A stretch of 50,713 nt of DNA from Cellulosimicrobium cellulans (GTDB lineage: Bacteria; Actinomycetota; Actinomycetes; Actinomycetales; Cellulomonadaceae). Shown here piece by piece: positions 16,554 to 28,536 of the stretch. Numbering within the stretch: position 1 is the stretch's first letter; every line of letters starts with the position of its first letter. The position numbers and the translations under genes are program-made. The DNA lies in NCBI RefSeq assembly GCF_001722485.1, contig NZ_LWGL01000006.1:1-50713 (forward strand). The letters are read 5' to 3'. The notes under the pieces were generated by a model. The model worked only from the letters and a program-made list of their open reading frames with translations, had not been told where the DNA came from and did not search any database.

Positions 16554-17711
16554 ATGACTCGTTCTCGCTCAGGGACCAGCACGGTCAAGGACACGATCGG
16601 CACGCTGGACACCGAGAAGATGAAGGACCAGGCGGCGGGCGCCGTCGCGACGGCGCAGACCGCGGCGATGCATCTCGCCGGTCAGGCCAAGGACGCCGCG
16701 GTGCACGCCAGGGAGTGGGGGACGCCGAAGGCCGAGGCGTTCCTCGAGTGGCTGCAGCCGCGCGTCGAGAAGGCGTGGCAGGACAGCATCCAGGCCGCGG
16801 CGCCGCGCGTCGAGCTGGCCGCCGGCAAGGCCGGCCCCGTCATCGACAACGCCCACGACAAGCTCGTCGACGAGGTGCTGCCGAAGATCGTCACGAGCTT
16901 CAACGACGCCGCGCAGCGCGCGGCCGAGCACGCCGCGGCCGCGACGGCGACCGCGGCGACCGCGGCAGCCGCGACCACGGCGGCCGCCGCGGACAGCGGC
17001 ACGGGCCGCAAGGGCGCCAAGCAGGCGAAGAAGGCCGCCAAGGAGGCCGCGAAGCAGGCGAAGAAGGCGTCGGGACGCGCGGGGAGGAAGGCGGCCAAGG
17101 CCGCCGACAAGGCCGCGCTCAAGGTCGCCGCCGCCGCCGACAAGGCAGCGAGGAAGGCCTCGAAGAAGGCCGCGGAGGCCGATTCCTCCGGCGGCAAGGG
17201 CCGCGCGATCTGGTGGGTCGTCGGCGGCGTGACGGCCGCGGGCGTCGGCTACGTGCTCTACCGGCGCGCGCAGCCCCAGACGGACCCGTGGGCCGAGCCG
17301 TGGGAGCAGGAGCAGCAGCAGGTCCGCTTCGACGACGTCGTCGGCGACGCGCGCCACGCCGTCGGCGACGCGGCCGAGCAGCTCGGCGAGGCGGCGGGCT
17401 CCGCCGTCGCGCGCGGGCGCGAGGCGACCGACAAGCTCGCCGAGCGTGCCGCGGGCGTCCGCGAGGACGTCTCGGGCCGCGTGAACGACGCCGTCTCCGA
17501 CGCACGCGGCGCCGCGAAGAAGGCGACCGGCCGCTCGCGGGGTGGCGCGGCGAAGAACGCCACGGGCCAGTGGTCGGCCGAGCCGGGCGACGAGACGGAG
17601 GCCTCGGCCGGGACGGACGCCGACGAGGCCGCGGCGCACGTCGAGCACGCCGCGCGCAAGGCGGAGGAGAACAAGCCGGAGCAGGGCGGCGACAAGCCCG
17701 CCGGCGCCTGA
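16554..17711 (+). CDS. Lys/Ala-rich membrane protein with histone H1-like segment
   Basis: The 385-residue product is not a family I can name. Residues 1-140 are helical (WGTPKAEAFLEWLQPRVEKAW). Residues about 145-205 are an almost pure Lys/Ala/Arg repeat (KQAKKAAKEAAKQAKKA, then RKAAKAADKAALK) like histone H1 tails or the lysine-rich end of HBHA. One membrane helix follows (about 217-239, IWWVVGGVTAAGVGYVLYRR). The C-terminal half has amphipathic Ala/Asp/Arg repeats (DARHAVGDAAEQLGEAAG) like apolipoprotein or YtxH-type stress proteins, ending in an acidic tail. ATG follows CGAGGAGCG. It stands alone between the divergent cyclophilin gene and a terminator. Confidence 0.8.
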   Translation: MTRSRSGTSTVKDTIGTLDTEKMKDQAAGAVATAQTAAMHLAGQAKDAAVHAREWGTPKAEAFLEWLQPRVEKAWQDSIQAAAPRVELAAGKAGPVIDNAHDKLVDEVLPKIVTSFNDAAQRAAEHAAAATATAATAAAATTAAAADSGTGRKGAKQAKKAAKEAAKQAKKASGRAGRKAAKAADKAALKVAAAADKAARKASKKAAEADSSGGKGRAIWWVVGGVTAAGVGYVLYRRAQPQTDPWAEPWEQEQQQVRFDDVVGDARHAVGDAAEQLGEAAGSAVARGREATDKLAERAAGVREDVSGRVNDAVSDARGAAKKATGRSRGGAAKNATGQWSAEPGDETEASAGTDADEAAAHVEHAARKAEENKPEQGGDKPAGA

Positions 17712-17732
17712 CCGCACCGGTACCCGCGCACG

Positions 17733-17770
17733 ACGAAGGGTCCCGCACCGGGAGGTGCGGGACCCTTCGT
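17733..17770. terminator. bidirectional hairpin terminator
   Basis: A perfect 17-bp stem (17733-17749 with 17754-17770) with a 4-base loop ggga lies between the Lys/Ala-rich gene and the convergent tRNA-Ala, so it can stop transcripts from both sides. Confidence 0.85.
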
Positions 17771-17784
17771 GGTCGTGCGAGACG

Positions 17785-17857
17785 TGGAGCCAGGGGGACT
17801 CGAACCCCCAACCCCCTGCTTGCAAAGCAGGTGCGCTACCAATTGCGCCATGGCCCC
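17785..17857 (-). tRNA. tRNA-Ala (anticodon TGC)
   Basis: The minus strand folds as a standard tRNA: acceptor GGGGCCA with TGGCTCC, D arm GCGC-AATTGGTA-GCGC, anticodon stem CCTGC/GCAGG around TTTGCAA, and T arm GGGGG-TTCGAGT-CCCCC. The discriminator is A and CCA is not encoded. It is the last gene of the minus-strand run from gyrB. Confidence 0.96.
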
Positions 17858-17897
17858 TGGGATTCCGGCGGGGAGCCGGAGGTGCGAGCCGCGGGGC

Positions 17898-18017
17898 TCA
17901 CTCGAACGTGTCGGTGACCTCGGCCCACAGGTCGCGCTCGGCCGCGTCCTCGGAGTACTTGCGCCACACGAAGAAGCCGGCGGCGGCGGCGAGGAGCAGG
18001 ATCACGAGCTTCTTCAT
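17898..18017 (-). CDS. DLW-39 family small membrane protein
   Basis: The 39-codon frame encodes MKKLVILLLAAAAGFFVWRK followed by a charged tail with the Asp-Leu-Trp signature (ERDLWAEVTDTFE). This matches the DLW-39 family of 39-residue actinobacterial proteins encoded next to tRNA-Ile/tRNA-Ala near gyrA; their function is unknown. The first 17 or so residues form a membrane helix. GAGGGGG lies upstream of the ATG. It fills the gap between the two tRNA genes on the same strand. Confidence 0.9.
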   Translation of the reverse strand: MKKLVILLLAAAAGFFVWRKYSEDAAERDLWAEVTDTFE

Positions 18018-18044
18018 CACGTTCCCCCTCGGTGGGTTCGACAG

Positions 18045-18118
18045 TGGGCCTAAGAGGACTTGAACCTCTGACCTCTTCCTTATCAGGGAAGCGCTCTAAC
18101 CGTCTGAGCTATAGGCCC
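18045..18118 (-). tRNA. tRNA-Ile (anticodon GAT)
   Basis: The minus strand folds with acceptor GGGCCTA/TAGGCCC, D arm GCTC-AGACGGTTA-GAGC, anticodon stem TTCCC/GGGAA in which the loop TGATAAG carries anticodon GAT, and T arm AGAGG-TTCAAGT-CCTCT. The discriminator is A and CCA is not encoded. Confidence 0.95.
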
Positions 18119-18279
18119 GTTCGCACCCTGGTGCGACGTACCCGGACCGGGTCACGAGGACCGGAAGGGATTCCGCCGCACGCAGGCAGCGCTTGAGGTT
18201 ACCCCACCCGGGCCCGCTGGCCCAAACCGGGACGGGTCCCGGTGCGGGTGCGCGGACCGCCGGGCGGGCGACCCTCGTG

Positions 18280-19196
18280 TCAGTCGTCGGTCAGCGTCAG
18301 GTGCACGCCGCCCACGAGCGCGGCGACGATGTTGTAGAGGAACGCGAGGATCGTCGACAGCGCGGTGATGATCACCACGTTGATGACGCCCAGCAGCGTC
18401 GCGAGCGAGACCACGCGGCCGAACTCGACGAACTGCATGATGTCGACGTTGCTCTCCTCGCCCGCGATCTGCGTGACGAAGTCCTGGATCTTCTGGAACA
18501 CCATCATGCCGTCGAGCACGTACCAGACGACGGCCGTCGCGACGACCGTCATGATGCCGATCGCCACGGCGAGCAGGAAGCCCAGCTTCATCGCCGACCA
18601 CGGGTCGATGCGTGACACCGACAGGCGCACGCGCCGCGGGCCGTCCCCGCGGACCGCCGGCGTCGCGCCCGTGGCGGTCGACGCCGCCGTCCCCGCGCCG
18701 GTGAGCGAGCTCGCCGTGCCGGTCACACCGGCCGCCGAGTAGTGCATCGTGGACGTGTCCGGTCCCGCCCCGGTGTCCGCGGTCGTGGCCATGCGGCTCT
18801 CCCCCTGGTCGACGTCGTGCTCCGCACGCCCCTGCTGCTCTGCCGGCGCGGAGGCGGAGACCTTCTTCGCGGCGGACCGCGCGGCCGCGAGGGCAGCGGC
18901 GGCGGCCTTGACCGCCCCGGCCCGGGCGACCGAGACGCGGCTCTCGCCCGACGCGGTCTCCATGCCCTCGTCCGTGGAGCGGTCACCCGCGGAGGCGTCG
19001 CCCGGCGGGGGCGGCGGCGGGGGAGGAGGCGCGCTCGTGCCGACGGCACCGTGCCCGTTGCTCGAGGCGGCAGCGTGACCGTTCGTCGACGCGGAGCCCT
19101 CTCCGGCGGCAGGACGGGTCGCGGTCCGCGTGGTCGTGTCGGGGCGCGGCACCGCGACCTCCGGCGTCACGCTCGGCGGGGCGTTCTTCTCGCTGC

Positions 19197-19200
<4 letters not shown>
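18280..19200 (-). CDS. DUF3566 transmembrane protein downstream of gyrA
   Basis: The 306-residue protein has a long low-complexity cytoplasmic N-terminus (about 1-190) with a run of ten prolines and Ala/Thr-rich segments, then a DUF3566 domain (about 190-306). The domain has two membrane helices (around [20 protein letters not shown] and [20 protein letters not shown]) and ends LTLTDD. This family is encoded directly after gyrA in most actinobacteria; its role is not known to me. Its ATG overlaps the gyrA stop by four bases (ATGA), so the two are co-translated. The roughly 160 bases from its stop to tRNA-Ile hold nothing I recognise. Confidence 0.93.
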
Positions 19201-21872
<2,672 letters not shown>

Positions 21873-22223
21873 GGTCTACCTCGTTCGTTCGTCTCTTCGT
21901 GAGTCGTGGTTCCGTCAGGTGCGGCGGTCCGGTCCGCGGGCGGTGCGCCGTCGGTGCTCGGGCTGGCCGCGCCGTCACCTCGCGCTGCCGGCAGTCCGCG
22001 GCCGCGCCCGGCTTCTACGCCCTTCGCATCCGACGCCGCACCGCCCGCTCGCCCGTCGTCCCGCCACGGACCGGCCGTGCCAGGTCGTGGCCGGAGGGGC
22101 GGCCGTGCCGGGTCGTGGCGGGTCTGGCGGGAGCGGCCGAGGGACGAGGCCGCGGATGGTAGACCCGGCGCGGCCGCCCCGGAGAGCCGCGCCCCGGCAC
22201 ACCCGGCGACGGCTGCGCGCGGG
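21873..22223 (-). other. gyrB-gyrA spacer, no confident gene
   Basis: This 351-base stretch is unusually long for a gyrB-gyrA spacer. An open frame with a TTG start inside the gyrB end runs through it and stops in a four-base overlap with the gyrA GTG, but the 121-residue product is Ala/Gly/Pro/Arg-rich with no domain. It may only be a spacer carrying a gyrA promoter. Confidence 0.5.
22072..22118. repeat. 19-base direct repeat in the gyrB-gyrA spacer
   Basis: The unit cggccgtgccaggtcgtgg (22072-22090) recurs at 22100-22118 with one mismatch, a spacing of 28 bases. Position and spacing would suit a protein-binding site, but nothing shows that directly. Confidence 0.6.
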
Positions 22224-24338
22224 TCAGATGTCAAGGAACCGCACGTCCTTGGCGTTGCGCTGGATGAAGCTGCGGCGCTGCTCGACGTCCTCGCCCATGA
22301 GGACGGAGAAGATCTCGTCCGCGGCGGCGGCGTCGTCGAGCGTGACCTGGTTGAGCGTGCGGTGCTCGGGGTCCATGGTCGTGTCCCAGAGCTCGGAGTA
22401 GTCCATCTCGCCGAGACCCTTGTAGCGCTGGATGCCGTTGTCCTTCGGGATGCGCTTGCCGGCGGCCTGGCCGGCGGCGAGGAACGCGTCGCGCTCCCGG
22501 TCGGAGTAGACGTAGTCGTGCGGCGCGTTGGACCACTTGAGCCGGTACAGCGGCGGCTGCGCGAGGTACACGTGGCCGTTCTCGATGAGCGGGCGCATGT
22601 AGCGGAACAGCAGCGTGAGCAGGAGCGTCGCGATGTGCTGGCCGTCGACGTCGGCGTCCGCCATGAGGACGATCTTGTGGTACCGCAGCTTGGGGAGGTC
22701 GAAGTCCTCGCCGATGCCCGTGCCGAACGCGGTGATGATCGACTGGACCTCCTGGTTGGACAGCGCCCGGTCGAGGCGCGCGCGCTCGACGTTGAGGATC
22801 TTGCCGCGGATGGGCAGGATCGCCTGGGTGTTCGGGTTGCGGCCGCGGACCGCGGACCCGCCCGCCGAGTCGCCCTCGACGATGAAGATCTCGCACTCCT
22901 CGGGGCGGTTCGACTGGCAGTCCCGGAGCTTGCCGGGCATGCCGCCGGACTCGAGGAGGCCCTTGCGGCGCGTCGCCTCGCGGGCCTTGCGCGCGGCGAT
23001 GCGGGCCTGGGACGCCTGGATCGCCTTGCGGATGACGTCGCGGCCCTCGTTCGGGTGGGAGTCGAACCAGTCGACGAGTCGCTCGTTGACGACGCGCTGG
23101 ACGAACGTCTTGGCCTCGGTGTTGCCGAGCTTGGTCTTCGTCTGGCCCTCGAACTGCGGCTCGCCGAGCTTCACGGAGACGACGGCGGTGAGCCCCTCGC
23201 GGATGTCGTCGCCCGTGAGGTTGTCGTCCTTCTCCTTGAGGATGCCCTTGTCGCGCGCGTAGCGGTTGACGAGGGACGTCATGGCCGCGCGGAAGCCCTC
23301 CTCGTGCGTGCCGCCCTCGGTCGTGGAGATCGTGTTGGCGTACGTGTGGACGGACTCGGAGTAGGCGCTGGTCCACTGCATCGCGATCTCGACGGAGATC
23401 TTGCGCTCGGTGTCCTCGGCCTCGAAGTCGATGACGTCGGGGTGGACGAGCTCGACCTTCTTCGCCGAGTTGAGGTGCTTGACGTAGTCGACGAGGCCGC
23501 CGTCGTACTTGTACGTCACGGTGCGTGCCGTCGGTGCGTCCGCGGACGCGCCGGCCGTCGTGCCGTCGGTGACCTCGGCGACGTCGCCCTCTGCAGGGTC
23601 CCGCGCGTCGTCCGCACCGGTCACCTCGTCGCCGGTGTCGAGGTGCGACGGGCGCTCGTCCGTCAGCGTGATACGCAGGCCCTTGTTGAGGAAGGCCATC
23701 TGCTGGAAGCGCGCGCGCAGGGTCTCGAAGTCGAACTCGGTCGTCTCGAAGATGCCCGGGTCGGCCCAGAACGTCTGCGACGTCCCGGTCTCCGTCGTCG
23801 CCTCGCCCCGCTCGAGCCCGGTGACGGGCTTGCCGCCGTCGGCGAACTCCTGGCGCCACGCGTAGCCGTCGCGACGCACCTCGGTGACCACGCGCGTGGA
23901 GAGCGCGTTGACGACCGAGATGCCGACGCCGTGCAGACCGCCCGAGACGGCGTAGCCGCCGCCGCCGAACTTGCCGCCCGCGTGGAGGATCGTCATGACG
24001 ACCTCGACGGTCGGCTTGCCCTCGGTCGGGTGGATCGCCACAGGGATGCCGCGCCCGTTGTCGACGACGCGTACACCTCCGTCGGCGAGAAGTGTCACGT
24101 CGATGGTGTCGGCGTGCCCGGCGAGGGCCTCGTCCACCGAGTTGTCCACAACCTCGTACACAAGGTGGTGGAGGCCGCGCTCGCCGGTGGAGCCGATGTA
24201 CATGCCCGGACGCTTGCGGACTGCCTCGAGGCCCTCGAGGACGGTGATGTTGCTGGCGTCGTAGCCACCACCCGCAGGGGGTGTGCCGTCGGCTGCTGCC
24301 GCGCTCAGGGGCTGGGCGGTGTCGGTGTGGTCTGCCAC
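22224..24338 (-). CDS. gyrB: DNA gyrase subunit B
   Basis: The 704-residue protein has the GHKL ATPase domain ([35 protein letters not shown]), the transducer domain, and the TOPRIM domain with [19 protein letters not shown] and the metal-binding DADVDG. The C-terminus carries the RYKGLGEM motif. Residues about 235-275 are an Asp/Ala/Thr-rich insertion in the transducer domain, which is absent from E. coli GyrB in this form. GTG start. It is the first gene of the gyrB-gyrA-DUF3566 run, and its promoter should be in the gap that follows to the right. Confidence 0.98.
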   Translation of the reverse strand: MADHTDTAQPLSAAAADGTPPAGGGYDASNITVLEGLEAVRKRPGMYIGSTGERGLHHLVYEVVDNSVDEALAGHADTIDVTLLADGGVRVVDNGRGIPVAIHPTEGKPTVEVVMTILHAGGKFGGGGYAVSGGLHGVGISVVNALSTRVVTEVRRDGYAWRQEFADGGKPVTGLERGEATTETGTSQTFWADPGIFETTEFDFETLRARFQQMAFLNKGLRITLTDERPSHLDTGDEVTGADDARDPAEGDVAEVTDGTTAGASADAPTARTVTYKYDGGLVDYVKHLNSAKKVELVHPDVIDFEAEDTERKISVEIAMQWTSAYSESVHTYANTISTTEGGTHEEGFRAAMTSLVNRYARDKGILKEKDDNLTGDDIREGLTAVVSVKLGEPQFEGQTKTKLGNTEAKTFVQRVVNERLVDWFDSHPNEGRDVIRKAIQASQARIAARKAREATRRKGLLESGGMPGKLRDCQSNRPEECEIFIVEGDSAGGSAVRGRNPNTQAILPIRGKILNVERARLDRALSNQEVQSIITAFGTGIGEDFDLPKLRYHKIVLMADADVDGQHIATLLLTLLFRYMRPLIENGHVYLAQPPLYRLKWSNAPHDYVYSDRERDAFLAAGQAAGKRIPKDNGIQRYKGLGEMDYSELWDTTMDPEHRTLNQVTLDDAAAADEIFSVLMGEDVEQRRSFIQRNAKDVRFLDI

Positions 24339-24392
24339 GGGCAGGACTGCTCCTCGTCGTCGTGCACACGACGGCTGCCGCTGCAGGTACGG

Positions 24393-24429
24393 GCCCGGAT
24401 CCGGCCGGGTTCCGGCCCGGATCCGGCCG
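24393..24429. repeat. 15-base direct repeat upstream of gyrB
   Basis: GCCCGGATCCGGCCG occurs at 24393-24407 and again at 24415-24429, two DNA turns apart (22 bases). Each copy contains the palindrome CCGGATCCGG, so the segment can also fold. It lies about 60 bases before the gyrB start. Confidence 0.7.
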
Positions 24430-24690
24430 TTCCTCCCGCGCAGGACGGTCGTCGACGGCTCATAGGTTCCGGGCCTGCACCGCCAGCACCGCAGGTTCCT
24501 CGACGCGCCGTGGAGCGTGGCCGGCGGGTGGCCGGACGCGCGGGGCGCGAGGGCTGCGGGAAGGGCGGTGGCACGACCCGGAATGACCGTCCCAGTCTAC
24601 CCGCAGCGAGCCGAAAACCGCGGATCTGCGCGTTCCTGAGGACGACCGGTCACGTGCTCGCCGGCATCGTCGCGCGACTTCTCCACACCG

Positions 24691-24699
24691 TTGTCCACA
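24691..24699 (+). promoter_or_regulatory. DnaA box upstream of gyrB
   Basis: TTGTCCACA matches the form used at oriC. It lies about 350 bases upstream of gyrB and 170 bases upstream of the LAxTG gene. Confidence 0.5.
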
Positions 24700-24752
24700 G
24701 GCCCGTCCACGGCGGCCGTACGGTACATACGTCCGGTTCCGTCGCTCTGTGC

Positions 24753-24769
24753 ATACCTTGACCAGGTAT
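24753..24769. promoter_or_regulatory. operator-like dyad
   Basis: ATACCT and AGGTAT form a perfect 6-bp inverted repeat around tgacc. TTGACC (24758-24763) overlaps it and could be a plus-strand -35, but no good -10 follows at 16-19 bases. Confidence 0.3.
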
Positions 24770-24872
24770 CGGCTTTTCGGGCGGATGATGGTTGGATGGC
24801 CCGGACCATCCACATTCGTGCCGGCTGTCAGGGGGCAGCGGCCGGCCCATGCCTCGAAGGGACACCTCCCCC

Positions 24873-26432
24873 GTGAAGAGACTTCTCGCGGGCGCCACCA
24901 CCACGGCGCTCGCACTGGGCGCCGCGCTGGTCGTGAGCGCCGCACCGGCCTCCGCGCACACCCCCGTGGTGGACGCCGACTGCTCGTCGGTCGACGTCGC
25001 GCTCTGGGCGTACGCGGACCAGGGCAAGGACAACGAGGTCACCATCAGCGTCGACGGCGACGTCGTGGAGCAGGCGAGCTTCGGACGGGACTTCCGGACG
25101 TCCGTGGACCTCGACCCGACGACCGACCACGAGTGGGAGGTCGAGGTCGACGCGGCGGACAGCTCGCGCTACGACTGGAGCGAGCGGGGCACCACGACGG
25201 CGTGCCCGACCGACGAGGACCTCGGTCAGGTCGGCGTGTACGTGTACCCGAAGGTCGACCCCACCAAGGACGCGGCCTGGGAGAACTCCGGCCCGCAGAA
25301 GTTCGTCACCGGTCACGAGGCCGCCGTGCCCGCAGACCCGTGGGCGATGACCTGGACCGTCCGGCCGCTCGAGCTGGACGCGGTGCGCGAGGTCGTGGGC
25401 GAGGACGTCCCGGTCGAGGAGCTCTGCACCGCGTGGGGCGTGCAGCAGGACCTCATCAACCTCCCCGCCGGCGAGTACGAGCTCCCGGCCGAGATCGAGT
25501 ACTCGGCCGACGGCCACCACAAGGGCGACTTCCCCGCCGGGAGCCTCGTCGCGTGGGAGCACGCGGACCTCGTGGACCTGCTGCCCGAGGGCGCCTGCGC
25601 CCCGTCCCGCGGCCCGCAGGGCGCGCCACCCGCGCCCGTCGAGCCCGTCGAGCCCGTCGAGGCGACGCCCGTGGCGCCGGCCGCCGCCGCCGTCTGCGGT
25701 GCCACGCTCGAGGACGTCGTGCTGCCCGGGAGCACCGACCTCATCCGCTACACCACGACGGCCGAGGGCGTCGTCGCCGAGGCGGCGAAGGGCGTGACCC
25801 TCACCGACCTTCCCGCCGGCTACGTCCTCGCGGAGGACGGCCGCCGTGCCGTGCTCCCCGCGGAGGCGGTCCTGCCCGCCGCCGAGGACTGCGCGCTCGT
25901 CCCGGGCGCCGTCGAGGCCGTGTGCGAGGCCGACGTCCCGTACCTGGGCTACGAGGTCACGCTGCCCGAGGGCGTCGAGGCCGAGGGCGAGAACCCGCTG
26001 ACGATCACGTTCCTCCACCCGCGCGGCGGCGAGGACTACGTCGTGGGCGAGCAGCCGCTGTCCGGCCGCGTCCTGTGGCCCGGTGCCTCGGCGACCGAGC
26101 CGAAGCAGTGGCCGGGGTACGTCCGCAACGAGGACGGCTCCTACACGCAGACCGAGGGCAACTACGCGTGGACGCGCGAGGGCGTGCAGGTGCGGTTCGA
26201 GGTCAACCCGTCGTACTCGACGGTCGTCGAGTACCCGCCGGCGTCGAGCGAGTGCGCGAACCCGCCGGTCGCGCCGATCGCCGCGGAGGACGTCACGCTC
26301 GTGAGCGACGAGGACGAGGGCTCGCAGCTCGCCTCGACGGGTGCGACCGTCGCCGGCGCCGCGGCATTCGCCGTGCTGCTGGTGGGCGGCGGCGTGCTCG
26401 TCTTCTGGCTGCGCCGTCGCGTCCAGGCGTGA
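24873..26432 (+). CDS. LAxTG cell-wall-anchored surface protein (sortase E substrate)
   Basis: The 519-residue protein begins with a classic signal peptide (basic KRLL, hydrophobic core, cleavage near APASA-HT) and ends with a sorting signal: LASTG (486-490), a hydrophobic helix and the basic end RRRVQA. LAxTG is the class E motif, and a class E sortase is encoded at 12753-13574. The mature part has Cys pairs and Ig-like stretches, with a Pro/Val/Glu segment near the middle (PVEPVEPVE). I cannot assign a ligand. I chose GTG at 24873, which has GAAGGGA 9 bases upstream; an ATG at 24849 would add eight residues before the signal peptide. It lies opposite to all its neighbours, inside the recF-gyrB run. 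Confidence 0.88.
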   Translation: MKRLLAGATTTALALGAALVVSAAPASAHTPVVDADCSSVDVALWAYADQGKDNEVTISVDGDVVEQASFGRDFRTSVDLDPTTDHEWEVEVDAADSSRYDWSERGTTTACPTDEDLGQVGVYVYPKVDPTKDAAWENSGPQKFVTGHEAAVPADPWAMTWTVRPLELDAVREVVGEDVPVEELCTAWGVQQDLINLPAGEYELPAEIEYSADGHHKGDFPAGSLVAWEHADLVDLLPEGACAPSRGPQGAPPAPVEPVEPVEATPVAPAAAAVCGATLEDVVLPGSTDLIRYTTTAEGVVAEAAKGVTLTDLPAGYVLAEDGRRAVLPAEAVLPAAEDCALVPGAVEAVCEADVPYLGYEVTLPEGVEAEGENPLTITFLHPRGGEDYVVGEQPLSGRVLWPGASATEPKQWPGYVRNEDGSYTQTEGNYAWTREGVQVRFEVNPSYSTVVEYPPASSECANPPVAPIAAEDVTLVSDEDEGSQLASTGATVAGAAAFAVLLVGGGVLVFWLRRRVQA

Positions 26433-26468
26433 GGCCGTCGCCGGACCGTCACCCCTGACGGCTCGGCC

Positions 26469-26504
26469 CGAGGGCCCGTCGCGAGAGATCGCGGCGGGCC
26501 CTCG
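26469..26504. terminator. bidirectional hairpin after the LAxTG gene
   Basis: A 16-bp stem (26469-26484 with 26489-26504, one G-T pair) with loop gaga lies between the convergent LAxTG and DciA-like genes. Confidence 0.8.
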
Positions 26505-26527
26505 ACGTATCCACAGCTGCGCCGACC

Positions 26528-26582
26528 GTCATCCCCGGGTGTCGACCCCGGTCGTCATCTCCGGTGTCATCCCCAGGTGTCG
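26528..26582. repeat. three imperfect direct repeats at the end of the DciA-like gene
   Basis: The units gtcatccccgggtgtcg (26528-26544), gtcatctccggtgtc (26554-26568) and gtcatccccaggtgtcg (26566-26582) are near copies. The last two overlap by three bases and cover the stop codon. They suggest local duplication; no role is evident. Confidence 0.6.
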
Positions 26583-27166
26583 CGCGGTCCGCGGCCGCGG
26601 ACCGAGCGCTTGCCGCGCCGGAAGCTCGGCCCCGCCGGGCCCAGCACCGTCACCGTCTCGACGACGCCCTCGCCCACCTCCTGCGCGAGCCGCTCCAGCA
26701 GGCGCGGCGCGAGGAGCTGCACCTGCGTGGCCCACGCGGTGGAGTCGGCGCGCACGACGAGGACCTTGTCCTCGAACGTCTCCGGCTCGCAGTGGTCCGC
26801 GACCTGGTCGCCGACGACCTCGCGCCACCGGCCCACGACCCCGCCGACGGAGACGTCGGCGACCCAGTCGCGCTCGCGCAGCAGGTGGGCGAGCACGTCC
26901 GCGAGACGCTGCGGGTCGCGCCCTCCCGGCCGTGCGCCCGACGTCGGCTGGTCACCGAGGACGCGACGGCGCGGCTCCTGCCCGGGCCGCAGGCCCTTGG
27001 CGCGCGCCGCGGCCTTCGCACGGTTCAGCGCCTGCCGTGCGACCTCCGCCGGCGGTGTGAGGTCCACGACGTGCCCGACGGGCAGCCCCGTGGCGCGCGG
27101 CTCCTCGTCCACAGGGTCGGTGGACGGGGCGTGCGTCTCGCGCTCCGCTTCGTCGTCAGTCGGCAC
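26567..27166 (-). CDS. DciA/DUF721 family protein
   Basis: The 199-residue protein has a disordered Arg/Pro-rich N-terminus and a DUF721 domain (about 80-185) with the motifs [35 protein letters not shown] and VTVLGPAGP. In bacteria lacking DnaC-type loaders, DUF721 proteins (DciA) help load the replicative helicase. The place next to recF is standard in actinobacteria. The GTG start overlaps the recF end by 11 bases, so the two are probably translated together. Confidence 0.9.
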   Translation of the reverse strand: MPTDDEAERETHAPSTDPVDEEPRATGLPVGHVVDLTPPAEVARQALNRAKAAARAKGLRPGQEPRRRVLGDQPTSGARPGGRDPQRLADVLAHLLRERDWVADVSVGGVVGRWREVVGDQVADHCEPETFEDKVLVVRADSTAWATQVQLLAPRLLERLAQEVGEGVVETVTVLGPAGPSFRRGKRSVRGRGPRDTWG

Positions 27167-28499
27167 GGGTCACCGTCCCGCTCTGGACCGCGAAGCGCGC
27201 ACCGGTGAGCAGCGCGGGGACGTCCTCCGCGACCGCCGCGGTGATGATCACCTGCCCGGCGTCCGCGACGAGCTCCGCGAGGCGGTCGCGGCGCCGCGCG
27301 TCGAGCTCGGCGAACACGTCGTCGAGCACGAGGATCGGCTCGCCGTCGGGCCCCCACTGGTCCGCCCACAGGAGGGACTCGAGGCCCGCGGGCGCGCCGT
27401 CCTTGAGCAGGCGGTAGGACGCGAGGCGCAGCGCGAGCGCGAAGGACCAGGACTCGCCGTGGCTCGCGTACCCCTTGGCCGGCAGGCCGCCGAGGGTGAG
27501 CACGAGGTCGTCACGGTGTGGCCCGACGAGGTTGACGCCGCGCTCGATCTCCTTGGCCCGCACGACGCGCAGCGCCTCGAGCATGCGCTTCTCCAGCGTG
27601 GGCACGTCGGGGAGGTCCGACGTCGCCGCCTCGCCGGGCGCGGTGGCGCCGGCCTCCGCGGTCCCGGGTCGGGCGTCGGGCGCTGAGCCGTCGGGCCCCG
27701 GGAGGTCGTCACCGAGGGCCTCGTCCACGGACGAGCGGTAGGTGACGCGCGCCTCGCCCTGCCCCGAGCTGACCTGCTCGTACGCGTGCGCCACGTACGG
27801 CGTCAGGGCGGCGACGAGCTGCAGGCGCAGCGCGGTGATCTCGGCGCCGAGGGTCGCGAGGCGCGCGTCCCAGACGTCGAGCGTGGCGAGAGCCGCCTCG
27901 GGGCCGTCCGCTGCAGAGGCGTCCGAGGCGTCGTCGGGCACCGGGGGAGCCGGGGTGCGCGACGGGCGGCCGCGGCCACGACCACGCAGCGCCGCGGCCG
28001 ACTTGAGGAGCGCGCCGCGCTGCCTCAGCACACGCTCGTAGTCCGCGACCAGCGCCGCGACGCGGGGGACCAGCAGCACGGCGAGCTGGTCGAGGAAGCG
28101 CCGGCGCCCGTCGGGGTCGCCCTTGACCAGGGCGAGGTCCTCCGGGGCGAACAGCACGGTGCGGACGATCCCCAGGACGTCCCGCGGCCGCGACGCGGGC
28201 GAGCGGTTGATCCGCGCGCGGTTGGCCTTGCCGGGGTTGAGCTCGAGCTCGACCGTGCTCGCCCGGTCGCCGCGGACGACACGCGTGCGCACGACGGCGC
28301 GTGGTGCCCCCGCGCGGACGAGGGCGACGTCGCCGGCCACGCGGTGGCTCGACAGCGTGGCGACGTACCCGATCGCCTCGACGAGGTTGGTCTTGCCCTG
28401 GCCGTTCGGACCGACGAGCGCGTTGACGCCCGGCACGAGCTCGACGTCGACCGTCTCGTACGAGCGGAAGTCGACGAGGGACAGGTGCGAGACGTACAT
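27156..28499 (-). CDS. recF: RecF, DNA gap repair ATPase
   Basis: The 447-residue SMC-like ATPase has Walker A GPNGQGKT (about 30-37), the D-loop region GPHRDDLVL, the signature [16 protein letters not shown] and Walker [13 protein letters not shown]. It loads or stabilises RecA at gaps and stalled forks with RecO/RecR. Two inserts in the coiled-coil part ([20 protein letters not shown] and a Gly/Pro/Ala stretch near the middle of the protein) make it longer than the usual 360-390 residues; such inserts are low-complexity and probably disordered. Confidence 0.97.
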   Translation of the reverse strand: MYVSHLSLVDFRSYETVDVELVPGVNALVGPNGQGKTNLVEAIGYVATLSSHRVAGDVALVRAGAPRAVVRTRVVRGDRASTVELELNPGKANRARINRSPASRPRDVLGIVRTVLFAPEDLALVKGDPDGRRRFLDQLAVLLVPRVAALVADYERVLRQRGALLKSAAALRGRGRGRPSRTPAPPVPDDASDASAADGPEAALATLDVWDARLATLGAEITALRLQLVAALTPYVAHAYEQVSSGQGEARVTYRSSVDEALGDDLPGPDGSAPDARPGTAEAGATAPGEAATSDLPDVPTLEKRMLEALRVVRAKEIERGVNLVGPHRDDLVLTLGGLPAKGYASHGESWSFALALRLASYRLLKDGAPAGLESLLWADQWGPDGEPILVLDDVFAELDARRRDRLAELVADAGQVIITAAVAEDVPALLTGARFAVQSGTVTRAD

Positions 28500-28536
28500 G
28501 GCAGCTCGAGGTGGTGCGTCGGGAAGGGGGAGCGAG

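Larger units (their letters stand above)
24339..24872. promoter_or_regulatory. divergent control region between gyrB and the LAxTG gene
   Basis: No gene fits here. The stretch holds two copies of a 15-base repeat, a DnaA box (TTGTCCACA, 24691-24699) and the dyad ATACCT-N5-AGGTAT. It must contain the minus-strand gyrB promoter and the plus-strand promoter of the cell-wall protein. I could not fix either with confidence. Confidence 0.6.

Noticed and set aside
24142-24150. TTGTCCACA inside gyrB as a DnaA box
   Set aside because: It encodes the conserved VVDNS motif of the GyrB ATPase site, so the match follows from the protein sequence.
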